Assembly: GCF_000165425.1 (NCBI RefSeq)
Contig: NW_001799011.1
Coordinates: 585,640 to 649,639 of the forward strand
DNA from: Paramecium tetraurelia
Taxonomy: Eukaryota > Ciliophora > Oligohymenophorea > Peniculida > Parameciidae
DNA: 64,000 nucleotides
Direction of reading: 5' to 3'
Shown here: positions 38,262 through 49,695 of the stretch, piece after piece
Layout of the letters: every line of letters begins with the position of its first letter
Position numbering within the stretch: the first letter of the stretch is position 1
Program-made: the position numbers and the translations under genes
The notes under the pieces: model-generated
The model's input: only the letters and a program-made list of their open reading frames with translations
What the model was told of the DNA's origin: nothing
Database searches by the model: none

Positions 38262-38748
38262 ATGTCTTTGAATTCTTGTGAATAATAACTGGATTTAGAT
38301 GATTCTTGTGAATCTCCTTTCTCATAATCACCTAAATCCAAAAGAATAAAGAAGTTTGAATTGATTTCCCCTAAAAAAAATGTTGGCCATTGGACGAAGG
38401 AAGAACATGAAAAATATTTGTACTTCCTAGAGGATCATTCTGACATAAAGAAAAATAATAAAATATTCAAGTCAATGAGCGAGGTTATTGGAACTCGATC
38501 ACCCAGTCAATGCAGGTATTATCTATATTTACATTAGATCACATCACTAAAAGTTTAACCCCTAATCGCCATTAGTTCAGAGAAAGACTTAAAAAGTGTA
38601 AAAACAAACTTAGTCAACTTTATAAGACGATTTAAACTTGTAAATGGATGAAGAATCTCTCAATAGAAATATGGTCCAACTTATGATCTATGATGAAGAT
38701 GATTAAGTCTACTAAACTCCATAATTTAATTTAGATGATTTCTTTTGA
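38262..38748 (+). CDS. Single-repeat MYB/SANT protein, SHAQKYF-like
   Basis: ATG 38262 to TGA 38746-38748, intron 38516-38537 (22 nt), 154 residues. The MYB repeat starts GHWTKEEHEKYLYFLEDH and ends in the third helix as TRSPSQCRSHHQKF, created exactly across the intron. This is the SHAQKYF-type helix known from plant and protist single-repeat MYB regulators, here SHHQKF. The N-terminus is Ser-rich and the C-terminus acidic (YDEDDQ, NLDDFF), which could be an activation region. Probable DNA-binding transcription regulator; targets unknown. The R/H positions of the recognition helix are retained. Confidence 0.82.
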
Positions 38749-39295
38749 ATTTATTTCATGCAAAAAACATGTACAAGTTGTTTAAAATAGCTTGCAATAT
38801 AATATAATATATAATTTATACATAAAATTTAATCAAGAAATGCTATTATTTACGCATCACTTTAATTAAAACCCATAATGATGATCTAAATTGTATTTTA
38901 ATTGGTATAGAGTAACAGAAAAAAGCAACAACGTTATAAATTACACATAATCAAATATATTTAGACATCAGCCGTTCTTAATTATTACTCATCATTCTTT
39001 AATCGCAATTTGTAAACAAAGGCATAACATATAATTTGCTTTATCATCAGTTTTGGTGTGAATTGGATATATTATATATAGTTCCTTTATTTACTTAAGT
39101 AAAGGGGTAATCTTTATTATAATAATGGATTCTAAATTAGATATGTAAATATTTAATAAATATAATTTTAATTCTAAATCAGTCCTCAATTGATTTATGA
39201 ATACGTGTCAAAGTAATAGTGAATTTATGAAATTTAATGGGTGTTATAAGATAATTAGAGGATAATATTAGTTTGATATTTTTTGATATTAATCG
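38749..39295. other. Intergenic region, no gene seen
   Basis: About 550 nt between two plus-strand genes, AT-rich. Neither a coding frame nor a structured RNA was recognised. Confidence 0.45.
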
Positions 39296-40815
39296 ATGGT
39301 GTTAACAGAACTTGGATAATCAATTAAAGGAGTTCTTAATAAATTAAATTAACCTTAACAAATTAATGAAGTAGTTGTTGATTAAATTCTAAATGAAATA
39401 TCTATTGCCTTATAGAAAACAGATGTAAATGAGAGTTTAATATAAGAGTTGAGAGAAAATATTAGATTGGAGTTCAAATTACACTTATTAGAATTTATAA
39501 ATCTCTAACGACTTCTTTAAAAATCAATAATTGAAGAATTGACAAAATTACTTTAAAATGATATTATGTCATTTCAACCAAAGAAAGGTATATTATACTT
39601 TGAATTAAAGGATAACCTAATGTTATGATGCTTATAGGTTTAAAAGGATCTGGTAAAACGAGTACTTGCTTTAAATATGCGTACTACTTTTAAAAAAGAG
39701 GATGGAAGGTTGGGATTATTTGTGCTGGTTCATCTTAATTATAAGAGATAGATTGGGTAAAACAGTAAGCTAAAAAGATTAAAGTTCTATTCTATGGGTA
39801 ATTTCAAATAAAATATAAAGTTCTTATTTTGAATCAGATCCAGTTAACGCTACCTAGGATGGAGTTTAAATTTTCAAAAAGGAGGGAATTGATATAATAC
39901 TTATAGACACGGTAGGAAAGTATGAAAAAGAAACTGATTTATGTAAAGAAATGAAATAAATGGAGTACATGATATAACCAGATAATATTATTTTTGTGAT
40001 GGATTCATCAATTGGATAAATTTGTTAAGATTAAGTATTTGTTTTCAAAAGTGCTTTTAATTAAGGATCAATAATAATTACAAAAGTGGATCGTCATTCA
40101 AAAGGTGGAGGTGCGATTTCTGCTGTTGTAGCTACCAACACGCCTATTGACTTTATATGTAATGGAGAAGGTCATGAAGATTTATTAGAATTTTAATCTT
40201 CATAGTTTATTAGCAAACTATTAGGATTTGAAGATCTTAAGGGGTTACTAAATAAATTAAACAGCTTTGTTTCAATTGGACCTAAGGAAAAATAGTTTAC
40301 ATTAAGAGATTTGGAATCAGAAGTAAAAAAACTGTTAAAATTTGGATCAATTAATTATTTCTTTTCGAAATGCTTGATGGGAATTCCAAGTATTAATGTA
40401 AATGAAAAAGAGTAAACATAGTAGATGAAAAGATATCTTTATATTTTGAATTCAATGACATCAAAAGAATTAGATGGACAAGGTATTTCATTATAGTAAG
40501 TGTTGTAGTAACTTTATCGAATTCTAGAATTATTCGAATAGCTAAAGGTTCAGGGACAACAATTGAACAAGTCAATAATTTATTAAAAATCTATAAATCA
40601 TTCATAAAAACCTCACACACTCCTCCTAAACACAATTTTAAAGAATTAAGTATAATTGAGTAGTGATTTTAGCGAACAAAGAATTTTCATCAAAATTATT
40701 AGAAGATATGTCGAAAGATCCAAACATACTTTAAAAATTGGGTGATTTCAAAAGTATATAAGACATGATGAAATAATTGGGAAATATATAAAATAATAAC
40801 ATATGTCGGAAGTGA
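39296..40815 (+). CDS. SRP54-like protein with degenerate GTPase motifs
   Basis: Relative of the signal-recognition-particle 54-kDa subunit. ATG 39296 to TGA 40813-40815. Introns: 39588-39610 (23 nt), 39798-39820 (23), 40483-40508 (26) and 40650-40672 (23); about 475 residues. The N domain begins [15 protein letters not shown]. The G domain has an intact P-loop [10 protein letters not shown] and [15 protein letters not shown]. The segment that is DTFRAGA in SRP54 is GSSQLQE at identical spacing, DTSGR is DTVGK, TKLDGHAKGGG is [11 protein letters not shown] and GTGE is CNGE. The M domain is kept: [17 protein letters not shown] and the RNA-binding helix [20 protein letters not shown]. It probably binds SRP RNA and/or signal peptides but may not cycle GTP normally. 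Whether a canonical SRP54 exists elsewhere cannot be seen here. Confidence 0.85.
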
Positions 40816-40852
40816 ATACAGAATAGATGTTTATCTCATTATTATTATACAA

Positions 40853-41448
40853 TCAAACTAACACATATCCTTGTTCTTGCTTTTTCTTTCTCTTCATTAG
40901 GAATAAACCAGCAACTATTAAAACAATCAAAAACACGTAATAATTGAAGTAACTCTCTTTTTTTCTGCATGCCATAGGATGCGTTGTCTAAAGCATAATA
41001 TTGCATGGGGAATCTGTCATTATTTATTTAAATGGTGTTTCATCTCCGCATTATATCTAAAACTAAACAGAGTATTGTAAGGTTTCTCCACATAAATCAC
41101 CTATCATCATTCAATACTCCATACCATTTTTATATTTTAGATTTAAACCAAAACTATCATACCAAATATCTGATTCAGATCTTAAGCCTATTGTGTAGCA
41201 TTTATTATGAAATAATTAAAACGCAGCAACCCTTAATACTCAACATTCTTTACCTCTCTGTGATTGCATTAAACACCATATGTACAAAAATTAAATTCGA
41301 ATGACATTGCCCCACTAAATGAAGTCACTTTATAATTGTCTTTCTTTTTCAGATGATTGATATCAAAATGAAACCCGTCTGGATCTGTCCATTTGCAGTT
41401 ATCGGGAATAAGCCCTTATACAATTCCAATCAAATAAAAAAATATCAT
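40853..41448 (-). CDS. MRH (mannose-6-phosphate-receptor-homology) type I membrane protein, frame broken once
   Basis: ATG 41448 to TGA 40853-40855, about 180 residues. Signal peptide MIFFYLIGIVQGLIPDNCKW; lumenal domain with FEFNFCTYGVQC, KCYTIGLRSESDIWYD and NGDLCGETLQYSVQFQIQCG, the Cys, Tyr and Cys-loop pattern of MRH domains; one membrane span (YYVFLIVLIVAGLFLM); and a short basic tail KRKKKQEQGYVLV. Intron 41101-41124 (24 nt) is needed to join KYKNG to DLCGE. A second intron at 41232-41253 (22 nt) is likely, but the following exon is then one base out of frame: a GGG run at its start has one base too many. Such proteins (Atg27, Mrl1, MPRs) cycle between Golgi and endosomes. Stops converge with the SRP54-like gene, 37 nt apart. 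Confidence 0.7.
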
Positions 41449-41889
41449 TAATTATGGAAAATCAAGTTTTTATATTATAAGTCGAAATAGCATAATTTAC
41501 AAAATTTCCTTATTTGCAAAATAAAACCTCAAAATTCATATAAAAAGTAAACTATAAAGTAATATAGAAGTATGAAACATGTAATTAGTGTTGTTAAATA
41601 AATAACCGTCTAGGATTGAGTTATCAAATCACTAATTATATGTTGATAAAATTTGTATTCGTTTTCTTGATTGAAGAGTTATTTCACAAATTTCGTCTAA
41701 TATTAAAGGTAGTTTTGGTTTATAAAAATATCTTTATTAGAACTTTGATATAGATCAACAATATGAGAAGCTTAATAGAAGAAAAATCTCGTTGGTTTTA
41801 TAAGATCATAGATTTAAAAACAAATTTGATATATAGTTATAATTTTGATGAAGGATTAGTAAACTAAATAACTCAATCAAATGTTCATT
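41449..41889. other. Intergenic region
   Basis: About 440 nt; the upstream half should contain the promoter of the MRH gene. A plus-strand frame starting at about 41763 was considered and rejected (see rejected items). Confidence 0.4.
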
Positions 41890-42369
41890 TCAATAAGGAG
41901 ACTAATTGGAAATTATGCTATCGATTTCTTCACATTCGTATTATTTTGACTTTTTAAATACTTTTCTTTCTAATTTTGTATATGAAATGGCTTATAAACT
42001 GGAAATACTTTAATTGGTGCTTGCAAAACTCACCTGAGTCTTTCTTCTCTCAAGTAGTGAATTTACCTTTAATGACAATTAAGATGATTTGATGGTTGAA
42101 TCTGGTGTATTGTCTGAAAAATCTCTTTCTATCTCCAGAGTAGTATATGCTCTTCTTTTATTATTATTCCTTAAGTTAGAATAGTAACGATCTTATTTAG
42201 CTTTTGGATCTGTTTTCATTTTAATATTCATTGAACTTAAATAGTCAACTATTGACAACTCAATTTAGAGACTTTTTTTTTTAAATTCATTCACTTCCTG
42301 ACATTCTCTTATACTCAATTCTATTGACCTTCCTGAATGGCCTCCGTAGAAATCTTCTTCATCATTCAT
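41890..42369 (-). CDS. Small Ser/Lys-rich uncharacterised protein
   Basis: ATG 42369 to TGA 41890-41892 in a single frame, 159 residues. Starts MNDEEDFYGGHSGRSIELS and is hydrophilic throughout, with many Ser/Thr next to Arg/Lys (NNNKRRAYTTLEIERDFS, LLERRKTQVSFAS), suggesting a disordered phosphoprotein. It carries no membrane span, signal or known motif. The opposite strand is also open for part of this interval, but the minus frame has better codon character and a clean start. Confidence 0.5.
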
Positions 42370-43718
42370 TTATATGCTCGATTAAGATATTCTAGAAAGA
42401 TTAAGTCCTCTAATACTAACTGGCTATTACTATTATTCAACTTCCATATAAATATTTTATTAATGTTTTGATGCTTTTAATGATATCAGAAAATATCTAT
42501 CATAACTTGAATAACTTAATATTAAAGAAAAGATATTACTTTTCTAAAATTTAATCGTAATCATTGATAAATTACGAGATTTAAGGTTTAATTAATTTGC
42601 CAACAAACTCATACCATTCTCCCTACTGTTTAACGAATTCAAATATTTTATTTTGATTTAAAACAATGAGTGATTAAGTTATTCAGTGAAATCAAATATT
42701 TAATTACTTGTTTAAATTTCATCATCTCTCTATAAAAAAAAAGCATGACAAAATTACTTTTGTTACATATTGTTATTATTAATTAATTTTGATTTTAGCT
42801 CCTTTCTAAAATAAGGAATAAAATTACTATTTCACCTTGTGTAAGTACTTAAAACCAAAGACAATTTATGAAATAATTTAAGCAATTGCTTTTTCGATCA
42901 TATATTTAAATCAAGCTTTCAAATTGACTGAACCTTATGACAATAATCGTACTAATCGAGCTAATACTAAAAATATCATGAAGCAACTTACGAATTCAAG
43001 CTATTAAAAATAGCCTGAGAAACAAAACCGATAAACGTAATTGAATTTATAAATTTAGTTCACTATTTTTAATTATTTCAAACTATATTAAATTTAAAAA
43101 ACTCAGAATATTTGCATTTTTAAGCTTTTTAAATTAGAAAGAATGATGATTATAATAGAACCTAATTTTGAGCTGATAACTTATTTAGGTAATATCAAAT
43201 TTGGCATCAAATTAAGTTATTTTTTAAAAAATGGGGCAGTAAAAAAATATATAGAATTTAAAAATTTTTCCAATGAAATCAATTGGTCTTGGGATAGCGT
43301 TATTAAAATTCTTTAACAAAAGATAGTAAAAATTTAATAGTAGCAGAAGAAGTATAAATGAAACAAAATATATAATTATTCCGGATTATCTATTACCTCA
43401 AATTCAGGTTTAATTATTATTTGCAAGCCTTATTAATTATAAATATAAATCTATGTAAGCTTAATCTCATATAATTAAGAGTGTCAAACAGTATATATGA
43501 TTGTTCTCTATTTTTCTTCAATTTTTTCAAGTTGTAACTGTTTGTTGACAATTAATACCAAAATAATTTGAGTATTAATTGCCTGGGGGTATTCTTTGAA
43601 TAATTGATTTATTTATCATTACTTTATTTATTTGAATTAATTAATATAAGAAAGTAACAATCAAAAATGTAATTTTTGCACTACTTTAATAATTACATTA
43701 ATTATTTACTTATTTGAA
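42370..43718. other. Long intergenic region
   Basis: About 1.35 kb, the longest gap in the window. A plus-strand frame from ATG 43144 (about 72 codons, MMIIIEPNFELITYLGN...) is the only open stretch worth noting; it has no similarity I recognise and no neighbouring exon. The rest is AT-rich without features. Confidence 0.4.
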
Positions 43719-44956
43719 ATGAAGAAGATAATAAAATACTTTAAGGATTTTTAGTCCTAGACTGAGTTTGAGATTGTATTTAGATATTCAATAATAGGTA
43801 TTGAGAAGAATTTTAGAGAGTTCTAAAGTACAACTAGTAAATGAACTAAAATACTAAGTTCTATAGGAGGGATTCAACGGATAAATAGAAGAATTACATG
43901 TTCAACAATCCTTTAAGATTTTATATAAACATTTTAAATCATGCAGGAATGATGTTGCTTCCCTCAAAATATTAATAATTATTCACAGACTTCTATTGTC
44001 ATGTAGGGATTTTGCTGACCATATTGATTTAGATTAGGTTTTATCCTATTACAGACAGCCAATTTAATAACTCCCTATTTTACAATAATTATATTAGAAT
44101 TTAATTTTTTAATATCGAGACTATCTGAAAGGGATTGCAGAAAGAAACCAATATTTTTTGTTGTGCTCAGGGAAAATTAATGACTTTTATCAAATGGATT
44201 TCAAAAATTAATTAGCATCATAAATTGTAATTGTTTGTTTATTGAAGAAACTTAAATTAGTAAAATATTCCTCATAATTTAGTTTATTCCATATATTGAG
44301 AATATTTTAGTAAAAAAATCAAACAGTTTAATATAAAATCTTATAATGTTGATACTAAATGATGCTAAGAATTTATATGAATTTATAGCGTAATTTTGTT
44401 TTATAAAATCAATGTGGCTTGTGAAATTTTTACTAATTTAGATCGTATCCTGGAACCGTCTCCAGATAACACCGCAAATATGCTAATGTATTAATTGTAT
44501 GTGGATTTGATATAAGTGAATTATTGGATAATTAAGTTATTTTAATTAGCAAATTTAGCAGAAATAAAAGATAAACTAGAATTTCCATAAATTTTTGAAA
44601 TAAACAGTGAACAAAATAAAGAATACGAATTATATATTTAGTTAATTAGAAACAAATACGAGATGAGATCCCCCGATTCTTCTCCTAAATTTTAGGATTT
44701 GACTTAATTGAAAGTAAATAGATACTTTATATTATCAAAAGAAATAAGAAGAGTTTTAGATAATTCTCTTAAAGCCTTAATAGCTGAACACAGTATTAGG
44801 ATAATCAGAAAGACCATTAGAGTATATCGAATCAAATATGTGAGAGTTGATAATTTCATTAAAGAATAAGATGTTTTTAAATAACTAAATTAATCTAATA
44901 AAAAGGTTCTATGCGTATAATAAATAATTTGTTATTTATTATTTAATCTTTCTTGA
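43719..44956 (+). CDS. ANTH/CALM-like endocytic adaptor (tentative)
   Basis: ATG 43719 to TGA 44954-44956, intron 43776-43797 (22 nt), roughly 390 residues. The N-terminal part has KILYKHFKSCRNDVASLKI, LIIIHRLLLSCRDFADHI and LSYYRQPIQ. This matches the helical pattern of ANTH domains (AP180/CALM), where a conserved basic surface binds phosphoinositides and LKALxxxHxLL is typical. A second helical region covers 44405-44900. The join between the two halves (about 44330-44405) is unresolved: two frames are open, each ends in TGA, and no 20-34 nt GT-AG intron connects them cleanly. Role in clathrin-coat assembly is inferred. Alternatives are another all-helical domain or two genes. Confidence 0.5.
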
Positions 44957-45130
44957 TTCAATAAAATCTATTCTTTAAAATTATTACATAAATGTCAGTT
45001 TAAATAAGTGAGTCTTAGGAATTTACTAAATTAAGGATAGCCTTATGAAATTTAATTCAAACACTAAAAGAAATGATATTCAAATCTAAATCTCTGAAAT
45101 AAATTCAATTAAATTACATACAATTTAAGA

Positions 45131-45919
45131 TCAAAATAATAAGTCTTATTTAGATTTCTTTTATTATCTTTTTGGGAACAGATTTTTAAATTTCTACATT
45201 TCTCCTAATGATTTTCTAAAACTCTCTAAATCATCTTGTAATTCATCTAAAAGGATTAGATTGTTTGTGTTTTTCTATAACAAATACTCCCGATTTCTTG
45301 GAATAGGAGATGGTGGAATCAAAGAAAATTAATTTATCCCCTTTTTTTTTCTTTTTGAGTTTAACTGTCTTGAGGGAGTAAATTCTGGATTTCTATAAGA
45401 TGACATTGGTTTTTCAGAATCTGAATATTGTTAAATTAACTTTTTCATCTATTCGGAAGATGAAATATATTAAACCTTTACTAAATCTTAATATTAGGTG
45501 AAAAGCTTCCTATATAAAATAAAAAATAACTTCAATGGACTTGATGGTGTAGCAACGCAATTTCTAGTTAATGTTTCTTCTTTTATTGGAGATCTTGTAA
45601 TCTATTATTTCTCCTCATTTTGTTTAATTTCTTTATGTTTCTTATCTGAACTAGGAGTTATGAATTGCGGTTTATCAACATAGCTCTCCAATCTAAAAGG
45701 ATGGCGTAATGTTTTAATCGCTTTCTCAATTTATTATTCATAAACTGTTTTCTGCCTACTTTGCCGATTCCATTTATTCATCTGATATTCAACTAAATTT
45801 GAATTTTCTCCAATAAAGTATTTTACTTAGAAGGCTGGATCAATTTTTTAGAAATTGTATTGAATTTTTTCTAATATCTGTTATTTTCTAAGGCTGATAG
45901 TTCGGGATCTGTCAGTCAT
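45131..45919 (-). CDS. Uncharacterised basic protein
   Basis: ATG 45919 to TGA 45131-45133 in one frame, 262 residues (a 21-nt GTTATTTTT...TATAG stretch inside could be an intron but is in frame either way). Starts MTDRSRTISLRKQQILEKI; hydrophilic and rich in Lys, Gln and Ser-Pro pairs (ATPSSPLK, IPPSPIPRNREY, TPSSDKK), with a predicted short coil near the C-terminus (LLDELQDDLESFRKSLGEM). No membrane span or known domain. Possible cytoskeletal or CDK/MAPK-phosphorylated protein. It is convergent with the ANTH-like gene (174 nt) and divergent from the Cache-like sensor. Confidence 0.65.
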
Positions 45920-46371
45920 TATAAAAAGTAATTAAATAATAACTTATTTCTTATTCAGTTTGAGAAATATAGGAAAGTATTTTCATATTCATTTGTTAAT
46001 ATTTTTTAACAAACCTATTGGAAATGATTCATTTAATTTGAATAAACTAGAAAATATAGCATTCTAAATAATCTTTAAATCTGAAAATCTGTTAAGCTCT
46101 AATTTACAATCTATTTATTCTTTCTATATTGAATATTAAGATAAAAAGTATATATATATATATAAAGTAAGATTATTAAACAGTAATTTTAATTCTAGTT
46201 AAATTACTTTACAAATTCAAGAAGAATTGTATACCTAAATTTTATAATCTAAAACTGATAAATGATCATTCTCATAGTTTTTATTGTAGTAAATTTACCT
46301 TAAAATATTCTTTCAGACCCTATTTTATAAACATATTCAAACTTCCCTTAATTAATTATTCATTTTAAGAA
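45920..46371. other. Divergent intergenic region with a TA repeat
   Basis: About 450 nt between divergent genes, so it should carry two promoters. Besides the (TA)8 run at 46149-46164 nothing distinct is visible. Confidence 0.5.
46149..46164. repeat. (TA)8 dinucleotide repeat
   Basis: Sixteen bases of perfect TA repeat in the divergent intergenic region. Ordinary for such AT-rich DNA. Confidence 0.9.
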
Positions 46372-47980
46372 ATGCCAATATCTGAATCATAAAAAAGCAG
46401 TTCGCTTTGCTAAAATAGTTTGAAAAAATTAACATCGAAGCTAAGAATGAGTACAATCTTATTAATATACACCTTTATCATCCTTGGAATCAGTTTAGCA
46501 ATACTTATTATATGTTAGAACATTCAATTATCGATGGCTACTGATTAAGTCCAATTGATTTCACAATAAATATTATCACTACAAAACAAGAAGTATTATG
46601 AATTCACAAATCTAGAGCTCTATAAATTTAATCGAATGATGCTATGTATGTGATAAAGTTTGCATTTTATATGATAACAACTAAAATGTCGAAGTTAGTG
46701 TTCTTGAACTATTGGATGAATACTGTAGATTTTAGGATTGTGTAAGAACTCCAACATTGCAACATCATGCAACAATTAAATCAATAAATCTAAATTTCAA
46801 GTAATTGCTTTACTACTATTGGTAACTTTAGCCTCTAAGGGGCAGATATGAAACCTTTTGAAAAATTGGTCAATCTTATGCATATTCACTAATTTACCTT
46901 TGATTTCTACATTGTTTCTCAATAAATATATTTAATTTCTATTGTAGACAATTTATTTACTGTTTATTACCCAACGAAACCTCTTAATGAAACTGTTGAG
47001 GCCTATCAGTAATAATGGTTCACAAATTACACTCAGGAGCTAAAATCAACAAAAACATTTATTCCATATAAAATCAGTAAGCTGTTTTAAATGTCCAACT
47101 ACAATTACTTATTGGCTGCATATTCTAATATTCTCTTTAATCCAAAACTACAAGTAACAGGTATTGCATCTTTATTAATCAATTTTCCTAAATTACAAAA
47201 CTTTTTGTATATGGATCAATTAAGTTTGATGGTTCTGGATGAAAAAGGAACCCTCGTGTATTCCAAAAGCTATATTGATCATCAAATGGAAAACAAAACT
47301 GATTTCATTTATAATGAAACTTTAACAGGATTTAATATCACTGATTGGGAGGAGATAAAAAAGTCCATAAATCAAACTACTTACCCAATCTACAAATACA
47401 ATAGTTTATTAAAATAAAACGTATATATTAAAGCTTCATAATTACCTTAGACGGAGTTAATAGCATTAACGTAATTATAGCAAATGTATTTAGTTTATAA
47501 AATAATACTTATGAATAAGAAATAGCGTCAGTATTGGATGGCTAAATTTAGAAAATAGTATCTTGGTATGCGAATATGAGTCTATATGCTATTTTGGTAG
47601 ACATTATTATTATATTACTAACAATTTTGCCTCTTAGATTTTTATTTCGATCAACAAACTTGGTGTTAGATATGATGATAAAGTATTTAAATGGAAAATT
47701 TGATTATAAAATGAAGGATGAAGTATTCAGCCATCAATTTCTTTAATCCAATGATAATTCATTATCTAAACTCTATGAAACTTATTAGAAAATTGACAAA
47801 ACTTTGAATAATTCCTAATTCGAGAAATCAGAGCAGTGCAAGATTATAGAATCTTTTCAGTGTTTAAAAAATGAAAAAATAAAACTAATTTTCTCAAAGG
47901 ATGCATTAAAGGATAAGGAAGACTTTATTCCTCTATCACTTTTTTACTCGTTAATTAAAGTTCATTAAGAAGATATATGA
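46372..47980 (+). CDS. Two-TM sensor-like protein with Cache-type ectodomain, frame broken once
   Basis: ATG 46372 to TGA 47978-47980, intron 46593-46615 (23 nt), about 525 residues. First membrane span ILLIYTFIILGISLAILIIC near residue 40; a large outside region of about 330 residues; second span LVDIIIILLTILPLRFLF; then a charged cytoplasmic tail of about 110 residues. The outside region resembles double-Cache sensors, with the strand pair LVFLNYWMNTVDF, LSLMVLDEKGTLVYS and LDGVNSINVIIANVF. Between 47418 and 47440 the frame must shift by one base to keep YIKAS and ITLDGV together, and no intron fits, so a sequence error or a mutation is suspected. No output domain is visible in the tail. 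Ligand unknown. Confidence 0.6.
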
Positions 47981-48235
47981 AAATATAATAACTTTAAATA
48001 ATTTAATTTTTATATCATCAAAATTTAACTTATTCTAATCATATTGCTTCATCAAAATAGAAGAAACTGAAGTATAAATTAAGATAAACAAAGATGAACC
48101 AATTAGAGGATGAAAATCTATAAGAGCAAGTAAAATCGGATACTATTATTATGATGAAATAACAATGGTATATTTTAAATAAATAAACAAATAAAGTCAA
48201 GGTAACTTTGCTTTTAAAGTTAAATAGAATAAAAA

Positions 48236-49695
48236 TCAAGGAGTTTAAATAATCATCTCTAGACAAGCATAAAATCTAACGAATGATTAATCCATTTCAT
48301 ATTTTATTCTATTATCAAGAACTTAATTATAATCCATCATAAATCTTAATTTATAAAATAATCTGTTTAAATTACATTAACTTGACTCTTAAAATTTATG
48401 AAGTAAAAACAAAATAATTGAAAGCTTATTATCCTCAGCAAGAATAAGCTCACGATATTTATTTTATTAATCTTAAGGTCTGGACTATAAGTAAATGTCA
48501 ACAATGTCATCCGACAACTTTTATATCAATAGAAATATTCTATATGGTTTAACTTCCTCTAACATTTGTTTCAAAATAATAAACATTTCTTTGTAAGGGA
48601 GATTCTCTTTTTCAATTTATTCAATTGCATTCATAATTTTAGTCTGCATCTCAATAATTGACATCCTTGAACTATTTCTAAAATACTATTCTTATCTTGA
48701 TCTTCCAAAATCATGAGCAAACATATCCTCTTCGAATTCCTTAATCATTGTTTACTATCCAGGTTCAGGATATAATGATATATCCAAAGTTTATTATCTT
48801 TCTAATATTTGACCTTCATATTAAATCTATTAATTTTAATATTTTAACGGAATCATCTTCTCAATTAGTTAACCAATGCACAATTCTTTATCATATATGT
48901 AATGTTGAATTAACTTTTAGAAAAACAAACTATTCTGGAGATATTTTTAAATATCATTTAAAGAAATGAATTCTTTTATAATGTCTTAATATGTCAAACA
49001 GATTATCTACTTCAAAAATTCAAACAGATTAATTATACTAATAATTAGGTAATCGATCAAACATTTATCCTCTTTCATAAGAGCACTTAATTTCCTTTTA
49101 GAAAAAAAACAGTCTTCAAATTCAGTAGTTTATTATTTTTCTTAAATTTCTAGAGGCAATTGAGTTTTTATAAAACTCTTAGTATCTGACATATGATGCA
49201 AATTAGGAGATATTGTTATATCATCTAATTTGTCTTTTTTTGATAACACCAATTATTTGTAGAATCTGTCGAATTCTTTGAGAATTAGATAAAAAAGAGA
49301 CTTTTCTTTTAACTCATCGATATCGTCCATTAAACTTTTTAACAATTGAGAGTCTACATCACCATCTTCTTTATGAATCTGCTGGGTAATATCCGTAATA
49401 TTTGCAAACGATAATACATAACCAGATTATAAAAAGTCTTTGCCTGGCTTTGGAAACTCGTACTTTTAAATTACTTTAAGAAGTTTATTCTATTAATCAA
49501 TTTCAATATTACTTAAAAAAAGTCAAGGAAATAATCTAGCATTTCAGTTTTTTCAGATCCATTTTCCAGTTCCTTTGCTCCTTTAAGCACAATATTTTTA
49601 AGCTTTTTTTTTATTTCCATAGCTCTTTTTGTTCTTAAGGGCATACTTTCTTTTTTTCTAATGTCATCCTGACTATAACATACTGAGTTTCCCAT
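48236..49695 (-). CDS. Probably N-acylated helical protein, unrecognised
   Basis: ATG 49695 to TGA 48236-48238, one intron near 49478-49500 (23 nt, GTAATATTG...TAATAG) just after the coding stretch DYFLDFFQ; 478 residues. It begins MGNSVCYS: Gly2 with Cys6 is the classic context for N-myristoylation plus palmitoylation, suggesting attachment to a membrane. The rest is helical and mixed-charge, with VLKGAKELENGSEKTEM early and FLLHKFQESSQCNLNRLFY near the C-terminus. No known domain was identified. It faces the SWI3 gene head to head, 466 nt apart. The opposite strand is open for about 290 codons but is judged a shadow. Confidence 0.7.

Noticed and set aside
41763..42092. Plus-strand frame beginning MRSLIEEKSRWFYKI
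   Set aside because: Overlaps most of the minus-strand unknown gene and turns into a hydrophobic low-complexity stretch. The minus-strand reading has the better start, stop and composition.
48097..48969. Plus-strand frame of about 290 codons opposite the acylated-protein gene
   Set aside because: With TGA as the only stop, long antisense frames are common. The minus strand here gives one coherent 478-residue protein with a matching intron and a classic N-terminus; the plus frame is rich in isoleucine and lacks coding character.
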